A stretch of 64,000 nucleotides of DNA from Marinobacterium nitratireducens (GCF_014645375.1 NZ_BMLT01000001.1:1-64000); one strand, 5' to 3'; positions 37,538 to 47,299 are shown, counted from the stretch's first letter. Numbers and translations: made by a program. Notes: generated by a model not told the origin, from the letters alone.

Positions 37538-39109
37538 TCAGAGCATCCAGTCGATCGGCAGCAGCGACATGATCGAAACCCCGGTCCGCTTCAGGAAGCC
37601 GGTATTGGGTTCGCTGTCGTAGCGGACCTGCTCGTCGCCACGGCGGTCGATCCAGTAAAGGTCGCCATTTTCGTCGAGCATAACCTCGTAGGCGCTCTCG
37701 GGAATACGGTTTTCGAACAGCCTGTCAATTCGCTGTGCCAGGTCCGGGCTTTCGATCAGAAAGCCAAGCTCGGTATTGAGTTTGGCGGAGCGCGGGTCGA
37801 AGTTGAAGGAGCCGACGAAGACGCGATTGCCGTCTATCGAAAAGGTCTTGGCGTGGAGGCTCGAATCGGAACTCGAGAAGGGCAGCGCGCGTCTGGAGGC
37901 GCTGCCTTCGCGGCCGTCGCCCGGCAGGCGCTGCAGCTCGAAGAGGCGGATGCCGGCCTCGAGCAGCGCCTCTCGATGCTTGGCGTAGCCGGCGTGAACT
38001 GCGGTGACGTCGGTCGCCTCCAGAGCATTGGTCAGGATCTCGATATCGACGCCGCGTTCTGCAAGACGCCGGAACATGGCGGTGCCGGTATCGGTCGGCA
38101 CGAAGTAGGGCGATACCAGCCGGATGCTGGATTCCGGCTTGCCCAGCGCCCTGACCAGGCGGTTCATCAGCAGGTCCTGCCGATGGGCGAACCCCTGGCC
38201 CTTGGACGGATCGTCGCTGACCATCCGGGTCGGCGCCCAGACGAGTTCCAGCTGGTGGTCACGCAGCTGCTGCATCAGCGGCGAGCGATCGAGCGCGAGC
38301 TGGTACTGTTGCGCATCGGGCGTGGCTCTGAGCTTTTCGATACTGGCCTGCAGTCTTTCGCCGTCGCCATCCTCTGGTTCCGGTAACAGGCGCTCCACCG
38401 GATAGGAGGACTGGCCGTCCCAGTAGCGGTCGAAATCGCGGGACAGGTCCCGCACCACCGGACCGATTGCCAGCACATCGAGGTCGGCGAACTGAACATC
38501 GTCGGTGGCGGCGAAGTACTCGTCGCCGATATTGCGACCGCCAATGATGGTGGCGCTGTTGTCGGCGGTAAACGACTTGTTGTGCATGCGCCGGTTGGCA
38601 TGGGCGAAGTCGGTGGCGAAGCCGAGCAGGCGAAAGCGCCGGGTGGTAAAGGGGTTGAACAGCCGGACCTCGATATTGGGATGCCCGTTGAGCGTGGCCA
38701 GAGTGTGGTCCAGACCGACGGTGTTGGTGTCGTCCAGCAGCAGTCGCACCCTCACGCCCCGTTCGGCGGCGGCATACAGCTCGCCGGCCAGCAGGCTGCC
38801 GGTAATGTCGTTGTGCCAGATGTAGTACTGGACGTCGAGCGTTCGCTCGGCGCGCCGCGCCAGTTCGATGCGTGCGGCGAAGGCATCGCGGGGATCGTGC
38901 AGGGGGTGGATGCCGCTGAGCCCGGGATTGGCCTCCGTCAGCGGGACCGTCGCCCGGCCCAGGCTGGTCGTGGCAGCGCTGGTCTCGGACAGCGCGATGC
39001 TCATTGTCCGGCCTTCCTGCGAAGGCAGCGAGCTGCAGCCTCCGATCAGAGTAACCAGCACGAGCACAAGTACGGAGATGGGCAGGCGGGTGACTGAATG
39101 CACGGTCAT
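37538..39109 (-). CDS. phospholipase D-family lipoprotein (cardiolipin synthase-like)
   Basis: A 523-residue protein with a lipoprotein signal (LIGGC, cysteine at residue 25) and two HxK(x)4D motifs: H176-x-K178-x4-D183 in RMHNKSFTADNS, and SLHAKTFSIDGNRVFVGSFN near residue 410. RLLLDDTNTVGLDHTLATLN and SIRLVSPYFVPTDTG are typical of ClsC-type and related PLD proteins. It probably acts on phospholipids at the inner or outer membrane. Its lipid anchor distinguishes it from ClsA, which has membrane helices. It converges with the hydrolase gene and is divergent from another lipoprotein gene. Confidence 0.85.
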   Translation of the reverse strand: MTVHSVTRLPISVLVLVLVTLIGGCSSLPSQEGRTMSIALSETSAATTSLGRATVPLTEANPGLSGIHPLHDPRDAFAARIELARRAERTLDVQYYIWHNDITGSLLAGELYAAAERGVRVRLLLDDTNTVGLDHTLATLNGHPNIEVRLFNPFTTRRFRLLGFATDFAHANRRMHNKSFTADNSATIIGGRNIGDEYFAATDDVQFADLDVLAIGPVVRDLSRDFDRYWDGQSSYPVERLLPEPEDGDGERLQASIEKLRATPDAQQYQLALDRSPLMQQLRDHQLELVWAPTRMVSDDPSKGQGFAHRQDLLMNRLVRALGKPESSIRLVSPYFVPTDTGTAMFRRLAERGVDIEILTNALEATDVTAVHAGYAKHREALLEAGIRLFELQRLPGDGREGSASRRALPFSSSDSSLHAKTFSIDGNRVFVGSFNFDPRSAKLNTELGFLIESPDLAQRIDRLFENRIPESAYEVMLDENGDLYWIDRRGDEQVRYDSEPNTGFLKRTGVSIMSLLPIDWML

Positions 39110-39268
39110 GGGCAGCTCTTTAATAGGCTTGAAGTCAGGTAAACAGAATAGATGATTTCACGGCTTTAAGCCCGGGGCTCGGCCGCCTGCGGCCCGTTGT
39201 CCCGCAAGCGCCTACTATTGAGGGGGACGAATCGGCAGGTCCGGCCGTTGGCAGGGCAGGGAGGAAAG

Positions 39269-40618
39269 GTGAAATCGATCGTTGCAGGGATTTTGTTGCT
39301 GTTGCTGGCTGGCTGCGCGCCGCATCAGCAGTATCGGCCGGACTACGCACCCTGCCAGCTGGCCGATGCCGGCGACCGGGCGCGCTGCGCCGGCCATTCG
39401 CGTCAGCGGGTGTCCGTACCGGGGGGCGACGGCTATAGCCTCAGCTTCATCGAATTCGACGACCAGGGCAGTCTCTGGGATCGCACGCAGATGTCGGCGG
39501 CGCTGGATACGCTGGCCGAGGACGCCACCCGGGGCGAACTGCTGCTGGTGGTTTTCGTTCATGGCTGGAAGCACAGTGCCGCGCCCGGGGATCCGAATAT
39601 CGAAACCTTTCGCCAGGTGCTGCAGCGGATCAGCGCCAACGAGACCTACATGGCCGGCCTTACCGGGCAGCCGTTGCGCAAGGTGGCCGGGGTTTACCTG
39701 GGCTGGCGCGGGGGTTCGGTACCGCTTCCCTGGCTCGAGAATCTGACCTTCTGGAATCGCAAGAAAACCGCCGAGAAGGTCGGTCACGGTGACGTGACCG
39801 AGGTGCTGTCGCGACTGGAAAAGCTGAAACGGGACCGGGGCAGCATCGACGGCGACTACGGGGCGGTCAGGCTGGTGGTAGTGGGACACAGTTTCGGCGG
39901 GCTGGTGGTGCAGACCGCGCTATCGCAGATCCTGGCGAACCGCTTCGTCGTGACCACCGGGCCCGACGGCGTGCAGGGGGACGTCGAGAATTTCGGTGAC
40001 CTGGTGGTGCAGATCAACCCGGCCTTCGAAGCGCAGCTCTACGCTTCGCTGCGCGACATGTCGAGTGAAAGGGGGACCTATTTCGAGTCCCAGCTGCCGG
40101 TCCTCGCGATTCTCACATCGGAGGCGGACAATGCCACACGCTATGCCTTCCCGGCCGGGCGGCGGGTATCGACGCTGTTCGAAAAGACGCGGCAGGTCGA
40201 GCGCTGGAACGGCGCGACGCAGGACTACGATTCGATCGACGAGGGGGACGCGAACGTGACGGCGGTGGGCCACTTCCGGCCCTATCGCACTCACCGGCTC
40301 TATCCGGCGCAAAAGGGAGGCGACGTGTCGGCGATGAGTCCCGGCGAAAGCCTCGACGCCGCCATGGTGGCCGCGCGGGGCTGGCACAACGATGCGCCGG
40401 GGCGTCGCATCCCGTTCGGCAGCCTGATGCTGGAGCGGGAAGCCGGCACCGCAGCGCGCAATCCGTATCTGGTGGTGTACGTCGACCGGGCGATCATCCC
40501 CGGGCACAACGAGATCGACGACCCGAGGGTTCTCGAGTTCGTAACGCAGCTGATCATGATCTCGACCGTGCCCGATGAGCGCAAGGCGGACCTTTATCGG
40601 GCGCTGCGCGCGAACTGA
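39269..40618 (+). CDS. lipoprotein with alpha/beta-hydrolase domain
   Basis: A 449-residue protein starting at GTG (39269) after GGGAGG. The lipobox LLAGC places the lipid-attached cysteine near residue 16. A hydrolase fold follows: LLLVVFVHGWKHSAAPGD near 110 and the nucleophile elbow VVVGHSFGGLVVQTALSQ near 208. HFRPYRTHRLYP in the C-terminal part may include the catalytic histidine. I do not recognise a characterised family; it is likely a cell-envelope esterase or lipase. It is divergent from the PLD-family lipoprotein, with a short shared promoter region. Confidence 0.78.
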   Translation: MKSIVAGILLLLLAGCAPHQQYRPDYAPCQLADAGDRARCAGHSRQRVSVPGGDGYSLSFIEFDDQGSLWDRTQMSAALDTLAEDATRGELLLVVFVHGWKHSAAPGDPNIETFRQVLQRISANETYMAGLTGQPLRKVAGVYLGWRGGSVPLPWLENLTFWNRKKTAEKVGHGDVTEVLSRLEKLKRDRGSIDGDYGAVRLVVVGHSFGGLVVQTALSQILANRFVVTTGPDGVQGDVENFGDLVVQINPAFEAQLYASLRDMSSERGTYFESQLPVLAILTSEADNATRYAFPAGRRVSTLFEKTRQVERWNGATQDYDSIDEGDANVTAVGHFRPYRTHRLYPAQKGGDVSAMSPGESLDAAMVAARGWHNDAPGRRIPFGSLMLEREAGTAARNPYLVVYVDRAIIPGHNEIDDPRVLEFVTQLIMISTVPDERKADLYRALRAN

Positions 40619-40643
40619 GCGCCGCCGGTCCGCCGGGTGAGCC

Positions 40644-41123
40644 TTACAGAAGCTTTTCGATCGCGGCTTCGAGACTCGCCGGTGTGGCGGTCGGGCCGAA
40701 ACGCGTGATTTTCTGACCGTCGCGGCTGACCAGGAACTTGGTGAAGTTCCATTTGATCGACGTGCTGCCAAGCAGACCCGGCGCGGCCTTTTTCAGGCTG
40801 TCGTAAAGCGGAGCGGCGTTGGTGCCGTTGACGTCGACTTTGCTGAACATCGGAAAAGAGACGTCGTAATTGAGCGAGCAGAACTCCTTGATCTGCGCCT
40901 CGTCGCCCGGCTCCTGGCTACCGAACTGGTTGCACGGGAAGCCGAGAATCTCGAGTCCGCGGTCGTGATACTTTTCATACAAGGCCTGCAGTCCCTTGTA
41001 CTGCGGGGTGAAGCCGCACTTGCTGGCGACGTTGACGATGAGCAGGACCTTGCCCTGGTACTGTTCGAGACCGACTTTGTCGCCGTCGATTCCGGTGACC
41101 TCGAAGTCGTAGAGTTGGGTCAT
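40644..41123 (-). CDS. glutathione peroxidase
   Basis: A 159-residue thiol peroxidase of the BtuE/glutathione peroxidase group. Peroxidatic C36 is in NVASKCGFTPQY, Q70 in GFPCNQFGSQEPG and W125-N126 in IKWNFTKFLV complete the catalytic site, and C64 or C82 may resolve the sulfenic acid. Selenocysteine is replaced by cysteine, as is usual in bacteria. It reduces peroxides using thioredoxin or glutathione. It is divergent from a LysR gene that may or may not regulate it. Confidence 0.93.
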   Translation of the reverse strand: MTQLYDFEVTGIDGDKVGLEQYQGKVLLIVNVASKCGFTPQYKGLQALYEKYHDRGLEILGFPCNQFGSQEPGDEAQIKEFCSLNYDVSFPMFSKVDVNGTNAAPLYDSLKKAAPGLLGSTSIKWNFTKFLVSRDGQKITRFGPTATPASLEAAIEKLL

Positions 41124-41351
41124 TTTGAGATTTTCCTTTTTAGCAGCGAATTTCGGTCTGATTAAGACCTGTTAGCTGAACATGGTAGCTCATTTCGCAC
41201 CTGCAGCAAAATCTTGTGTGCAGCTTTTATTGGCGGTTCCGGAAAACGACGGTACCGTGCAAAGCGGCGCTGCTTGCCCGCCGCCGGCGTGGGTGTTACA
41301 AGTTGCCTGACTATTTAAAAACTCAATAAGGCCAGGAGTGGCAGTTGAAAC

Positions 41352-42212
41352 GTGAATAGAAGGCTGTTCGATCTCGATCTGCTGCGGACCTTCGTCATGG
41401 TCGCGGACTGTGGCAGCTTCACCACCGCCTCGGTCAGGCTGAATTCAACCCAGTCCACGGTGAGTCAGAAAGTGCGCCGGCTGGAAGAGCTGGCAGGACA
41501 CCGGCTGCTGCATCGCGGCCACCGCGACATCCAGCCGACCGATGCCGGAACCACGCTGCTGGGTTATGCCCGCCGGCTGCTGTCGATCAACGACGAGGCG
41601 TTCGAAGTGCTGTCCGGGGCGGCGTCGCTGACCATACGGCTTGGCGTCCCGGACGATTTCGCCGCCGGCAGGACCACCCATGTGATCGCGGCCTTCAACC
41701 GTCGCCATCCCCAGGTCAAGCTCGAGGTGACCAGCGGGCTCAGTCAGGACCTGTGCGACGGCTACGATCAGCGGGAACTCGACCTGGTGTTGCTGAAGCA
41801 GCGCCGCAACAGCCGCGAGGCCGTCGCGAGCTGGCCCGAAACGCTCTGGTGGATCGACAGCGCCTGCAATCCGGTGTTCGATCAGGATCCCGTGCCGCTG
41901 GTGACCTTCCCGCCACGTGGCCTCTATCGCGACGATATCATCGGCGCCATCGAACGGCTTGGCCGGCGCTGGCGCATCAGTTTCACAAGTTCCAGTCTCG
42001 GCGGTATCCAGTCTGCGGTCGCCGACGGCATGGGCATCAGCCTGCTGCCGGCGCGAGCGGTGACCGAGGAACACCGCATGCTGACCAACGACAGCGGGCT
42101 GGCGTCGGTCGATACCATGGAAATCGCCGTCATCCACCGTCCGACGGCCGACCCCATGGTCCGGGAACTGGGCCAGGATCTGGCGCGAATGCTGGAGCAG
42201 GAGCGCCGCTGA
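41352..42212 (+). CDS. LysR-family regulator, target unknown
   Basis: A 286-residue LysR regulator with HTH (FDLDLLRTFVMVADCGSFTT, then LNSTQSTVSQKVRRLEELAG) and effector domain (SLTIRLGVPDDFAAGRTTHV onward). It starts at GTG (41352); no strong ribosome binding site precedes it. Neighbours are a divergent glutathione peroxidase and a convergent allE gene separated by a bidirectional terminator. Regulation of the peroxidase is the simplest hypothesis, but the sequence does not settle it. Confidence 0.85.
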   Translation: MNRRLFDLDLLRTFVMVADCGSFTTASVRLNSTQSTVSQKVRRLEELAGHRLLHRGHRDIQPTDAGTTLLGYARRLLSINDEAFEVLSGAASLTIRLGVPDDFAAGRTTHVIAAFNRRHPQVKLEVTSGLSQDLCDGYDQRELDLVLLKQRRNSREAVASWPETLWWIDSACNPVFDQDPVPLVTFPPRGLYRDDIIGAIERLGRRWRISFTSSSLGGIQSAVADGMGISLLPARAVTEEHRMLTNDSGLASVDTMEIAVIHRPTADPMVRELGQDLARMLEQERR

Positions 42213-42219
42213 ACAAAAA

Positions 42220-42250
42220 AAGCCCGCAGTCGATCGACGGCTGCGGGCTT
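42220..42250. terminator. bidirectional terminator between lysR and allE
   Basis: AAGCCCGCAG pairs with CTGCGGGCTT around an 11-nt loop. A-rich sequence on the left gives a U run for leftward transcripts from allE; the plus-strand U run is short. Confidence 0.8.
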
Positions 42251-42271
42251 GGGGGGTGATCTGTTGCTGTT

Positions 42272-43108
42272 TTAGCGCGGGTTGCTCAGCTGCAGGTTCA
42301 TATGACGGTTGACGTCCTTGTACAGCAGGTAGCGGAACCGGCCCGGACCGCCGGAGTAGCAGGCCTGCGGGCAGAAGGCGCGCAGCCACATGAAGTCGCC
42401 GGCTTCCACTTCGACCCAGTCCTGGTTGAGACGGTAGACAGCCTTGCCCTCGAGCACGTACAGACCGTGTTCCATGACGTGGGTTTCGGCGAACGGGATG
42501 ACGCCGCCCGGCTCGAAGTTGACGATATTGACGTGCATGTCATGACGCATATCGGCCATGTCGACGAAGCGGGTCGTGCTCCAGCGGCCTTCGGTGTCCG
42601 GCATCACCAGCGGTTCGATATCCTGCTCGTTGGTGACGAAGGGCTCGGGATGCGGCAGGCCCTCCACCGCCTGGTAGTGCTTGCGGATCCAGTGAAAGCG
42701 CACCGGCTCGTCGCCGTTGTTGCGCAGACGCCAGTCGGCGGCCGGCGGAATGAAGGCGTAGCCGCCGGGCTGCAGGCGATGGACTTCGCCCTTGAGCGTC
42801 AGGTCGACCTCGCCCTCGACGACGAACAGCACCGCCTCGGCGTTGGGATCCAGTTCCGGCTTGTCGCTGCCGCCACCGGCACCCACCTCGACGATGTACT
42901 GGGAGAAGGTCTCGGAAAAGCCTGACAGCGGGCGGGCAATAACCCACATGCGCATGTTGTCCCAGAACGGCAGGTGGCTGGTGACGATGTCCTGCATCAC
43001 GCCCTTGGGAATCACGGCGTAGGCTTCGGTAAACATCGCGCGATCCGTCAGCAGTTCGGTTTGCGCCGGGTGACCGCCGTGGGGTGCGTAGTAGCTGGTC
43101 TTAGACAT
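42272..43108 (-). CDS. allE: (S)-ureidoglycine aminohydrolase
   Basis: A 278-residue bicupin protein of the AllE/YlbA family. It releases ammonia from ureidoglycine to give ureidoglycolate in allantoin catabolism. SKTSYYAPHGGHPAQTELLTDRAMFTEAYAVIPKGVMQDIVTSHLP is split here only for description: the first half (residues 1-20) and VIPKGVMQDIVTSHLPFWDN (33-52) match the family start. The C-terminal cupin with HDMHVNIVNFEPGG and FAETHVMEHGLYVLEG carries the metal-binding residues. Start follows GAGGG. It lies 42 kb from allA and gcl, so the pathway genes are split into two groups. Confidence 0.93.
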   Translation of the reverse strand: MSKTSYYAPHGGHPAQTELLTDRAMFTEAYAVIPKGVMQDIVTSHLPFWDNMRMWVIARPLSGFSETFSQYIVEVGAGGGSDKPELDPNAEAVLFVVEGEVDLTLKGEVHRLQPGGYAFIPPAADWRLRNNGDEPVRFHWIRKHYQAVEGLPHPEPFVTNEQDIEPLVMPDTEGRWSTTRFVDMADMRHDMHVNIVNFEPGGVIPFAETHVMEHGLYVLEGKAVYRLNQDWVEVEAGDFMWLRAFCPQACYSGGPGRFRYLLYKDVNRHMNLQLSNPR

Positions 43109-43564
43109 AGAGCCCTCTTCGGTTTATTAGTGTCGATCCGCCGTCGCGGCACTGGCGCTCGGTCGGTCGCTTCCCTGCTCGGACGATAGCAGAACCGCCG
43201 CCACCGAATACCGGTGGATGGGGCCGCGCTTAACGCCGTCGTTTCAGATAGCCGTTGGCTGCATTAGGTGCTGCCGTTGGGTCAGGCACAGCCGCTTCGT
43301 TCGTGCTGGTCAGTCTTGGCTGGATATCCATACCTTATAAAACAACCCTACGAATTCGCAAATTAAATGTTTGGATGGATAGTATTCGATAATTAAATGA
43401 TTGGTGCCGCACTTCGGAATTCGCGGTTCGCGCTTCGTCAGGAGCAGGGCCTGTGTTGATCTCGACGGGGTGAAAAGGGTTCTGCCTGGCGCTACAAGGC
43501 TCGTTCGCAACGGACTGAACCTGGCCGTGCCCCGGACGCGAGTCTGTGGGGGAACCATAAAAAA

Positions 43565-43588
43565 GGCGAAACCCCGAGGGGTTTCGCC
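43565..43588 (-). terminator. Rho-independent terminator on the minus strand without an intact gene before it
   Basis: On the minus strand GGCGAAACCCC pairs with GGGGTTTCGCC across a very short loop, followed by six T residues. The nearest upstream minus-strand sequence is the cytochrome-like relic at 43674-43737. Between 43109 and 43560 I see no gene; a strongly AT-rich patch lies at about 43.33-43.41 kb. Confidence 0.8.
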
Positions 43589-43673
43589 AGCAGGTGCGGC
43601 ATGAGGTGCTATGCCGGTAAAGCGTGGGTGATTGAGGTGCGGATGACGCCTGGCCTGGTCCCGGGCAGGGGGA

Positions 43674-43737
43674 TCAGAGGTAACCGTCCGCCTTCAGGTC
43701 GCTCTGACAGGCGGAGCAGGGGACAGCGCCACCAACC
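43674..43737 (-). pseudogene. C-terminal relic of a c-type cytochrome-like gene
   Basis: The minus strand encodes GGAVPCSACQSDLKADGYL and a stop. This looks like the end of a cytochrome with a CxxCH haem site, such as the cytochrome P460 family (…C.ACH…K..DY.), with His replaced by Gln, so it could not bind haem normally. No upstream part of the gene remains. The strong terminator at 43565-43588 would fit as its former terminator. Family assignment is tentative because only about 20 residues survive. Confidence 0.4.
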
Positions 43738-43982
43738 TGGTGGCGCCGACCATCCTGGATGGCGTGACGCCGGATATGCGGGTCGCGCGCGACGAAGTGT
43801 TCGGGCCGGTGCCGGCGCTGCAGTTGCCGGACGGTACCCGTCTTTGTGACAGCAGGCTGATTCTCGACTATCTCGACTTTCACCTTTCCGCCATCGACTG
43901 GCGTGCCATCTGTCCGCGCCTTGCGGGCTGGTTCGCCACCTACTCTAAGCGGCCGTCAGTGCTGGGGACGGCACCGCGCTGA
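43720..43982 (+). pseudogene. chimeric relic: aldehyde dehydrogenase fragment fused to an internally deleted glutathione S-transferase
   Basis: In one open frame, GAGDSATNLVAPTILDG then VTPDMRVARDEVFGPV is the late part of an NAD aldehyde dehydrogenase. It runs directly into PALQLPDGTRLCDSRLILDYLD, the N-terminal glutathione-binding part of a GST. This in turn joins FHLSAIDWRAICPRLAGWFATYSKRPSVLG, a GST C-terminus (listed in pieces under 20 residues in the finding). About 100 GST residues are missing. Both joints fall at short shared motifs (GPVP and YLD). No start or ribosome binding site is convincing. This is a scar left by successive deletions. Confidence 0.75.
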
Positions 43983-44010
43983 GGGGCGGGCGCAGAATGG
44001 AGAAGGTAAG

Positions 44011-44038
44011 CCGGCCCTCTTTTGGCAAAGGGGGCCGG
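44011..44038. terminator. hairpin downstream of the chemoreceptor gene
   Basis: CCGGCCCTCTTT pairs with AAAGGGGGCCGG (one G-T pair) around TGGC, 14 bases past the chemoreceptor stop codon. No clear U tract on the minus strand. Confidence 0.55.
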
Positions 44039-44052
44039 ATGCACATCGGGGA

Positions 44053-45669
44053 TCAAGTCCTGAAGCGGCCGACCTCGCGCTGCAACTCGCTGGCAAGGCG
44101 TGACAGCGCACCGGATGCGTCGCTGGTTTCGCGGGCGCCGTCCGCGCTGTTAGTCGAGAGGTCGCTGATATGGTGCACGTTGCGGTTGATCTCCTCGGTC
44201 ACACTGCTCTGCTGTTCCGAAGCGGCGGCGATATGGGTGCTCATCTCGCTGATCGAGGCCACCGCGGCGGTGATGGCGGCGAGCGCCTGTTCGGCATCGG
44301 CGGCCTGCTCGACGCTGGCGCGCGCGCGGGCCTGGCTGGCTTCCATGACCTCCACCGCGCTGCGGCTGCCGCCGCGCAGCTTCTCGATGCTGCGCTGAAT
44401 CTCTTCGGTCGACTGCTGGGTGCGGCTGGCCAGTGTGCGTACCTCGTCCGCCACCACGGCAAAGCCGCGGCCGTGTTCGCCGGCGCGGGCGGCCTCGATG
44501 GCCGCGTTCAGCGCCAGCAGGTTGGTCTGTTCGGCAACGTTGCGGATGACATCGAGCACCAGGCCGATGCTCTCGCTGTCCTGTTCGACAGTGCGCAGCG
44601 CGTCTGTGGCGCGATCCACGTCGTCCGCCAGCTGTCGGATACCGGTTATGGTACGGCCCACCACCTCGCGACCGTGCAACGCATCCTGGTCGGCCTGGCG
44701 CGCATGCTGGGCTGCATCACCGGCACCGCGGGCGACTTCCTGCACCGACGCCGACATCTCGTTGACCGCTGCGGCGACCTGATCGATGGCCGCATGCTGG
44801 TCATTGATATTGCGGGTGGTGGTGGCGGTAATGCCGTTTAGCTGCTCGGCGGATACGGCGACCTGGGTCGAGGTGGATTTTGCCCGGCCGATGATGCCCT
44901 GAAGCCTGGCCAGGAACTCGTTCAGTCCGCCGGCCAGCTGGCCCAGCTCGTCGCGGCTGTTGACCGGCAGGCGTGCGGTAAGGTCGCCGTCGCCGTTGGA
45001 AATGTCGTCGATGCGGGCCAGCACCTGCTGCAGCGGCCGGGTGATCAGGCGCGGGAACAGCCAGATCAGCAGAATGCAGATCACCAGGCCGACCGCGAAT
45101 CCCACCAGTTGCAGGTTACTGCCGGTTTTCGACAGACCGATTGCCTGCTCGACCTCGCTGTTGGCGGCGACCTCGGTCCATTCGGTCAGCTGGTCGATCA
45201 GTTCGCGCGCCGACTCGAACTCCTCGGCGCCGCGACCTGTCGCTATTCCTGCGCTGGCCTGGCGAATCACGGACTGGCTGATCTCTTCCCAGCGGTCCAG
45301 GCGCTGCTGAAAGCTGTCGGCCAGTCGCTTCGCTTCATTGTCCGTAATCAGTTCGGCAAAGCGCATCACCCGGTCCCGGGCCTGACCGATATTCTCGTCG
45401 TGGGCCTTGAGCAGCGCGGCCCGCTCGGAACTGCCGCCCGGCAGCATCCGCAGTGACTGTTCGGCGACCAGTGCCTGGTACAGATCCCGGTCGGCCTGGA
45501 TCAGCGAGTTGACCGCCGGCAGGTAGACCTTGCCGAGGCGGCTGGTGCCGTCGCTCAGGGAGTGGGTCATGCCGATTCCCAACAGGGCGTTGCCCAGCAG
45601 CAGCAGCGCCAGCAGGGCCATCGGTAGTATCAGCTTGGTGCGAAAAGACAGGTTGTTGAACGCGTTCAT
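44053..45669 (-). CDS. methyl-accepting chemotaxis protein
   Basis: A 538-residue transmembrane chemoreceptor. First membrane helix about 13-33, a roughly 150-residue helical periplasmic sensor of the four-helix-bundle type, and second helix about 190-212. A HAMP domain follows ([25 protein letters not shown]), then the signalling domain with hairpin tip [20 protein letters not shown]. The ATG at 45669 is chosen because the family starts with a short cytoplasmic tail ([20 protein letters not shown]). The ligand is unknown. It is 156 bp downstream of the purine permease on the same strand. Confidence 0.92.
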   Translation of the reverse strand: MNAFNNLSFRTKLILPMALLALLLLGNALLGIGMTHSLSDGTSRLGKVYLPAVNSLIQADRDLYQALVAEQSLRMLPGGSSERAALLKAHDENIGQARDRVMRFAELITDNEAKRLADSFQQRLDRWEEISQSVIRQASAGIATGRGAEEFESARELIDQLTEWTEVAANSEVEQAIGLSKTGSNLQLVGFAVGLVICILLIWLFPRLITRPLQQVLARIDDISNGDGDLTARLPVNSRDELGQLAGGLNEFLARLQGIIGRAKSTSTQVAVSAEQLNGITATTTRNINDQHAAIDQVAAAVNEMSASVQEVARGAGDAAQHARQADQDALHGREVVGRTITGIRQLADDVDRATDALRTVEQDSESIGLVLDVIRNVAEQTNLLALNAAIEAARAGEHGRGFAVVADEVRTLASRTQQSTEEIQRSIEKLRGGSRSAVEVMEASQARARASVEQAADAEQALAAITAAVASISEMSTHIAAASEQQSSVTEEINRNVHHISDLSTNSADGARETSDASGALSRLASELQREVGRFRT

Positions 45670-45825
45670 GGCAAAGTTCCGGCCATCGGTTATTGGCGGT
45701 GCGGACGGGCGAGCGGCCGTACCGGGATTCCCTGCTGTATCGGCCGAAAACGGTTGAAATTTAGTGGTAATTTTCGCAAAGCCGCGGCGCTTGCCCAAGC
45801 GCCGCGGCCTGACTGCCGGTTGTGG

Positions 45826-47217
45826 TCAGTTGGCGGTGTCGCCGGCGGTCGCGTCGGCCGCCGGCCGTTGCTTCGCTTCGCTACAGCTGTCGCCAGCCGG
45901 CAGCAGCAGACTCAGCAGGATGGCGGCGAGGCCGCCGGTGGTAATCGGCGATCCGAAGATGTTCTGAACAAGCGTCGGCATCTGCGCCAGCAGTTCGGCG
46001 TTCATCACGCCCAGGCCCAGACCAAAGGCTACGGCCATGATCAGCAGCTTGCGCCGGTCCAGCTCCTCGTTGGCGAGGATCTTGACCCCGGCCGCGGCGA
46101 CGGTGCCGAACATCACCAGCGTCGCCCCGCCGAGCACGGGCTTTGGAATCTGCTGCAGCACGCCGCCTATCACCGGGAACAGGCCCAGGAGCACGAGAAT
46201 GGCGGAGATATAGTAGCCGACGTGGCGGCTGGCGACGCCGGTGAGCTGGATCACGCCGTTGTTCTGGCTGAAGGTGGTGTTGGGGAAGGTGTTGAATACG
46301 GCGGCGAGCGCAGAATTGATGCCGTCGCCAAGCACACCCCCGCGGATCCTTCGAATATAGACATCGCCCTGGATCGGCTGGCGACAGATCACGGAGTTGG
46401 CGGTCAGGTCGCCGGTCGATTCGATGGCCGTGATCAGGTAGATCAGTGCGATTGGCGCAAAGGCGCCCCAGTCGAACGAAAAGCCGTACCTGAAGGGTAC
46501 CGGTATGCTGACCAGCGGCAGGTTGGCGAGGTGGTCGAAGCTGATCTTGCCCATGAAGAACGCAATCGCGGATCCCGCCAGCAGGCCGATGACGATGGAC
46601 GACAAACGCAACCAGGCGTTGCTCGAGAAATTAAGGGCGATGATCAGCACCAGCACGAAACCGCCCAGCGCCAGGTTCGCGGGGCTGCCAAAATCCGGTG
46701 CCTTGAAGCCACCGGCCAGGTCCGTCATGCCGACCTTGATCAGGCTGATGCCGATGATGGTAATCACGATGCCGGTTACCAGCGGTGTGATGATGCGTTT
46801 GAGCTTGTGCAGGAACTGGCTCAGCACGATCTCGACGAAGGCGCCGAGAAAGCAGACACCGAAAATCAATGACAGAATCTCGTCAGGACCGCCGCCCCTG
46901 GCCTTGGCGATGAAGCCGGCCGCCAGCACGGAGCTGAGAAAGGCGAAGCTGGTGCCCTGAACGCAGATCATGCCGGCGCCGACGCCGAAGGGGCGGCGCG
47001 CCTGAATGAAGGTGCCGACGCCGGAAACGATCAGCGCCATGCTGATCAGGTAGGGGATGTGCTCGGCCAGGCCCAGGACGCCGCCGATGATCAGCGTCGG
47101 CGTGATGATGCCGACAAAGCTGGCCAGTACGTGCTGGATGGCGGCGAAAGTCGCCTCGGCATAGCCGGGTCTGGCGTCGAGGGGGTAGAGCAGTTCGCCG
47201 GACGCGTGTTGGGACAT
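45826..47217 (-). CDS. NCS2-family purine permease (uric acid/xanthine type)
   Basis: A 463-residue nucleobase:cation symporter-2 with about 14 hydrophobic segments. Family marks: YLITAIESTGDLTANSVIC near residue 270, and the signature FNTFPNTTFSQNNGVIQLTG near 310, whose Q-N-N-G-V-I resembles uric acid/xanthine carriers rather than uracil carriers. It would bring purines to the allantoin pathway. ATG follows GGAG. The 262-bp upstream gap is AT-rich and contains TTGTAGACAA (47290-47299), similar to sequences in the allA/yfcC promoter region. Confidence 0.88.
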   Translation of the reverse strand: MSQHASGELLYPLDARPGYAEATFAAIQHVLASFVGIITPTLIIGGVLGLAEHIPYLISMALIVSGVGTFIQARRPFGVGAGMICVQGTSFAFLSSVLAAGFIAKARGGGPDEILSLIFGVCFLGAFVEIVLSQFLHKLKRIITPLVTGIVITIIGISLIKVGMTDLAGGFKAPDFGSPANLALGGFVLVLIIALNFSSNAWLRLSSIVIGLLAGSAIAFFMGKISFDHLANLPLVSIPVPFRYGFSFDWGAFAPIALIYLITAIESTGDLTANSVICRQPIQGDVYIRRIRGGVLGDGINSALAAVFNTFPNTTFSQNNGVIQLTGVASRHVGYYISAILVLLGLFPVIGGVLQQIPKPVLGGATLVMFGTVAAAGVKILANEELDRRKLLIMAVAFGLGLGVMNAELLAQMPTLVQNIFGSPITTGGLAAILLSLLLPAGDSCSEAKQRPAADATAGDTAN

Positions 47218-47289
47218 GGTGTTCTCCGCTGGCCGTCATGGCCGTTTGTCTACTTGGTCAGTTTTTGTGTAAGCAAAATATAGGCCATT

Positions 47290-47299
47290 TTGTAGACAA
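47290..47299. promoter_or_regulatory. candidate purine-catabolism operator before the purine permease
   Basis: TTGTAGACAA, within CATTTTGTAGACAA, matches CATTTTGTATTCAA on the minus strand at 1096-1109 (12 of 14) in the allA/yfcC region. The TTGTAnACAA layout is GntR-operator-like. No GntR gene is in the window. Confidence 0.35.
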
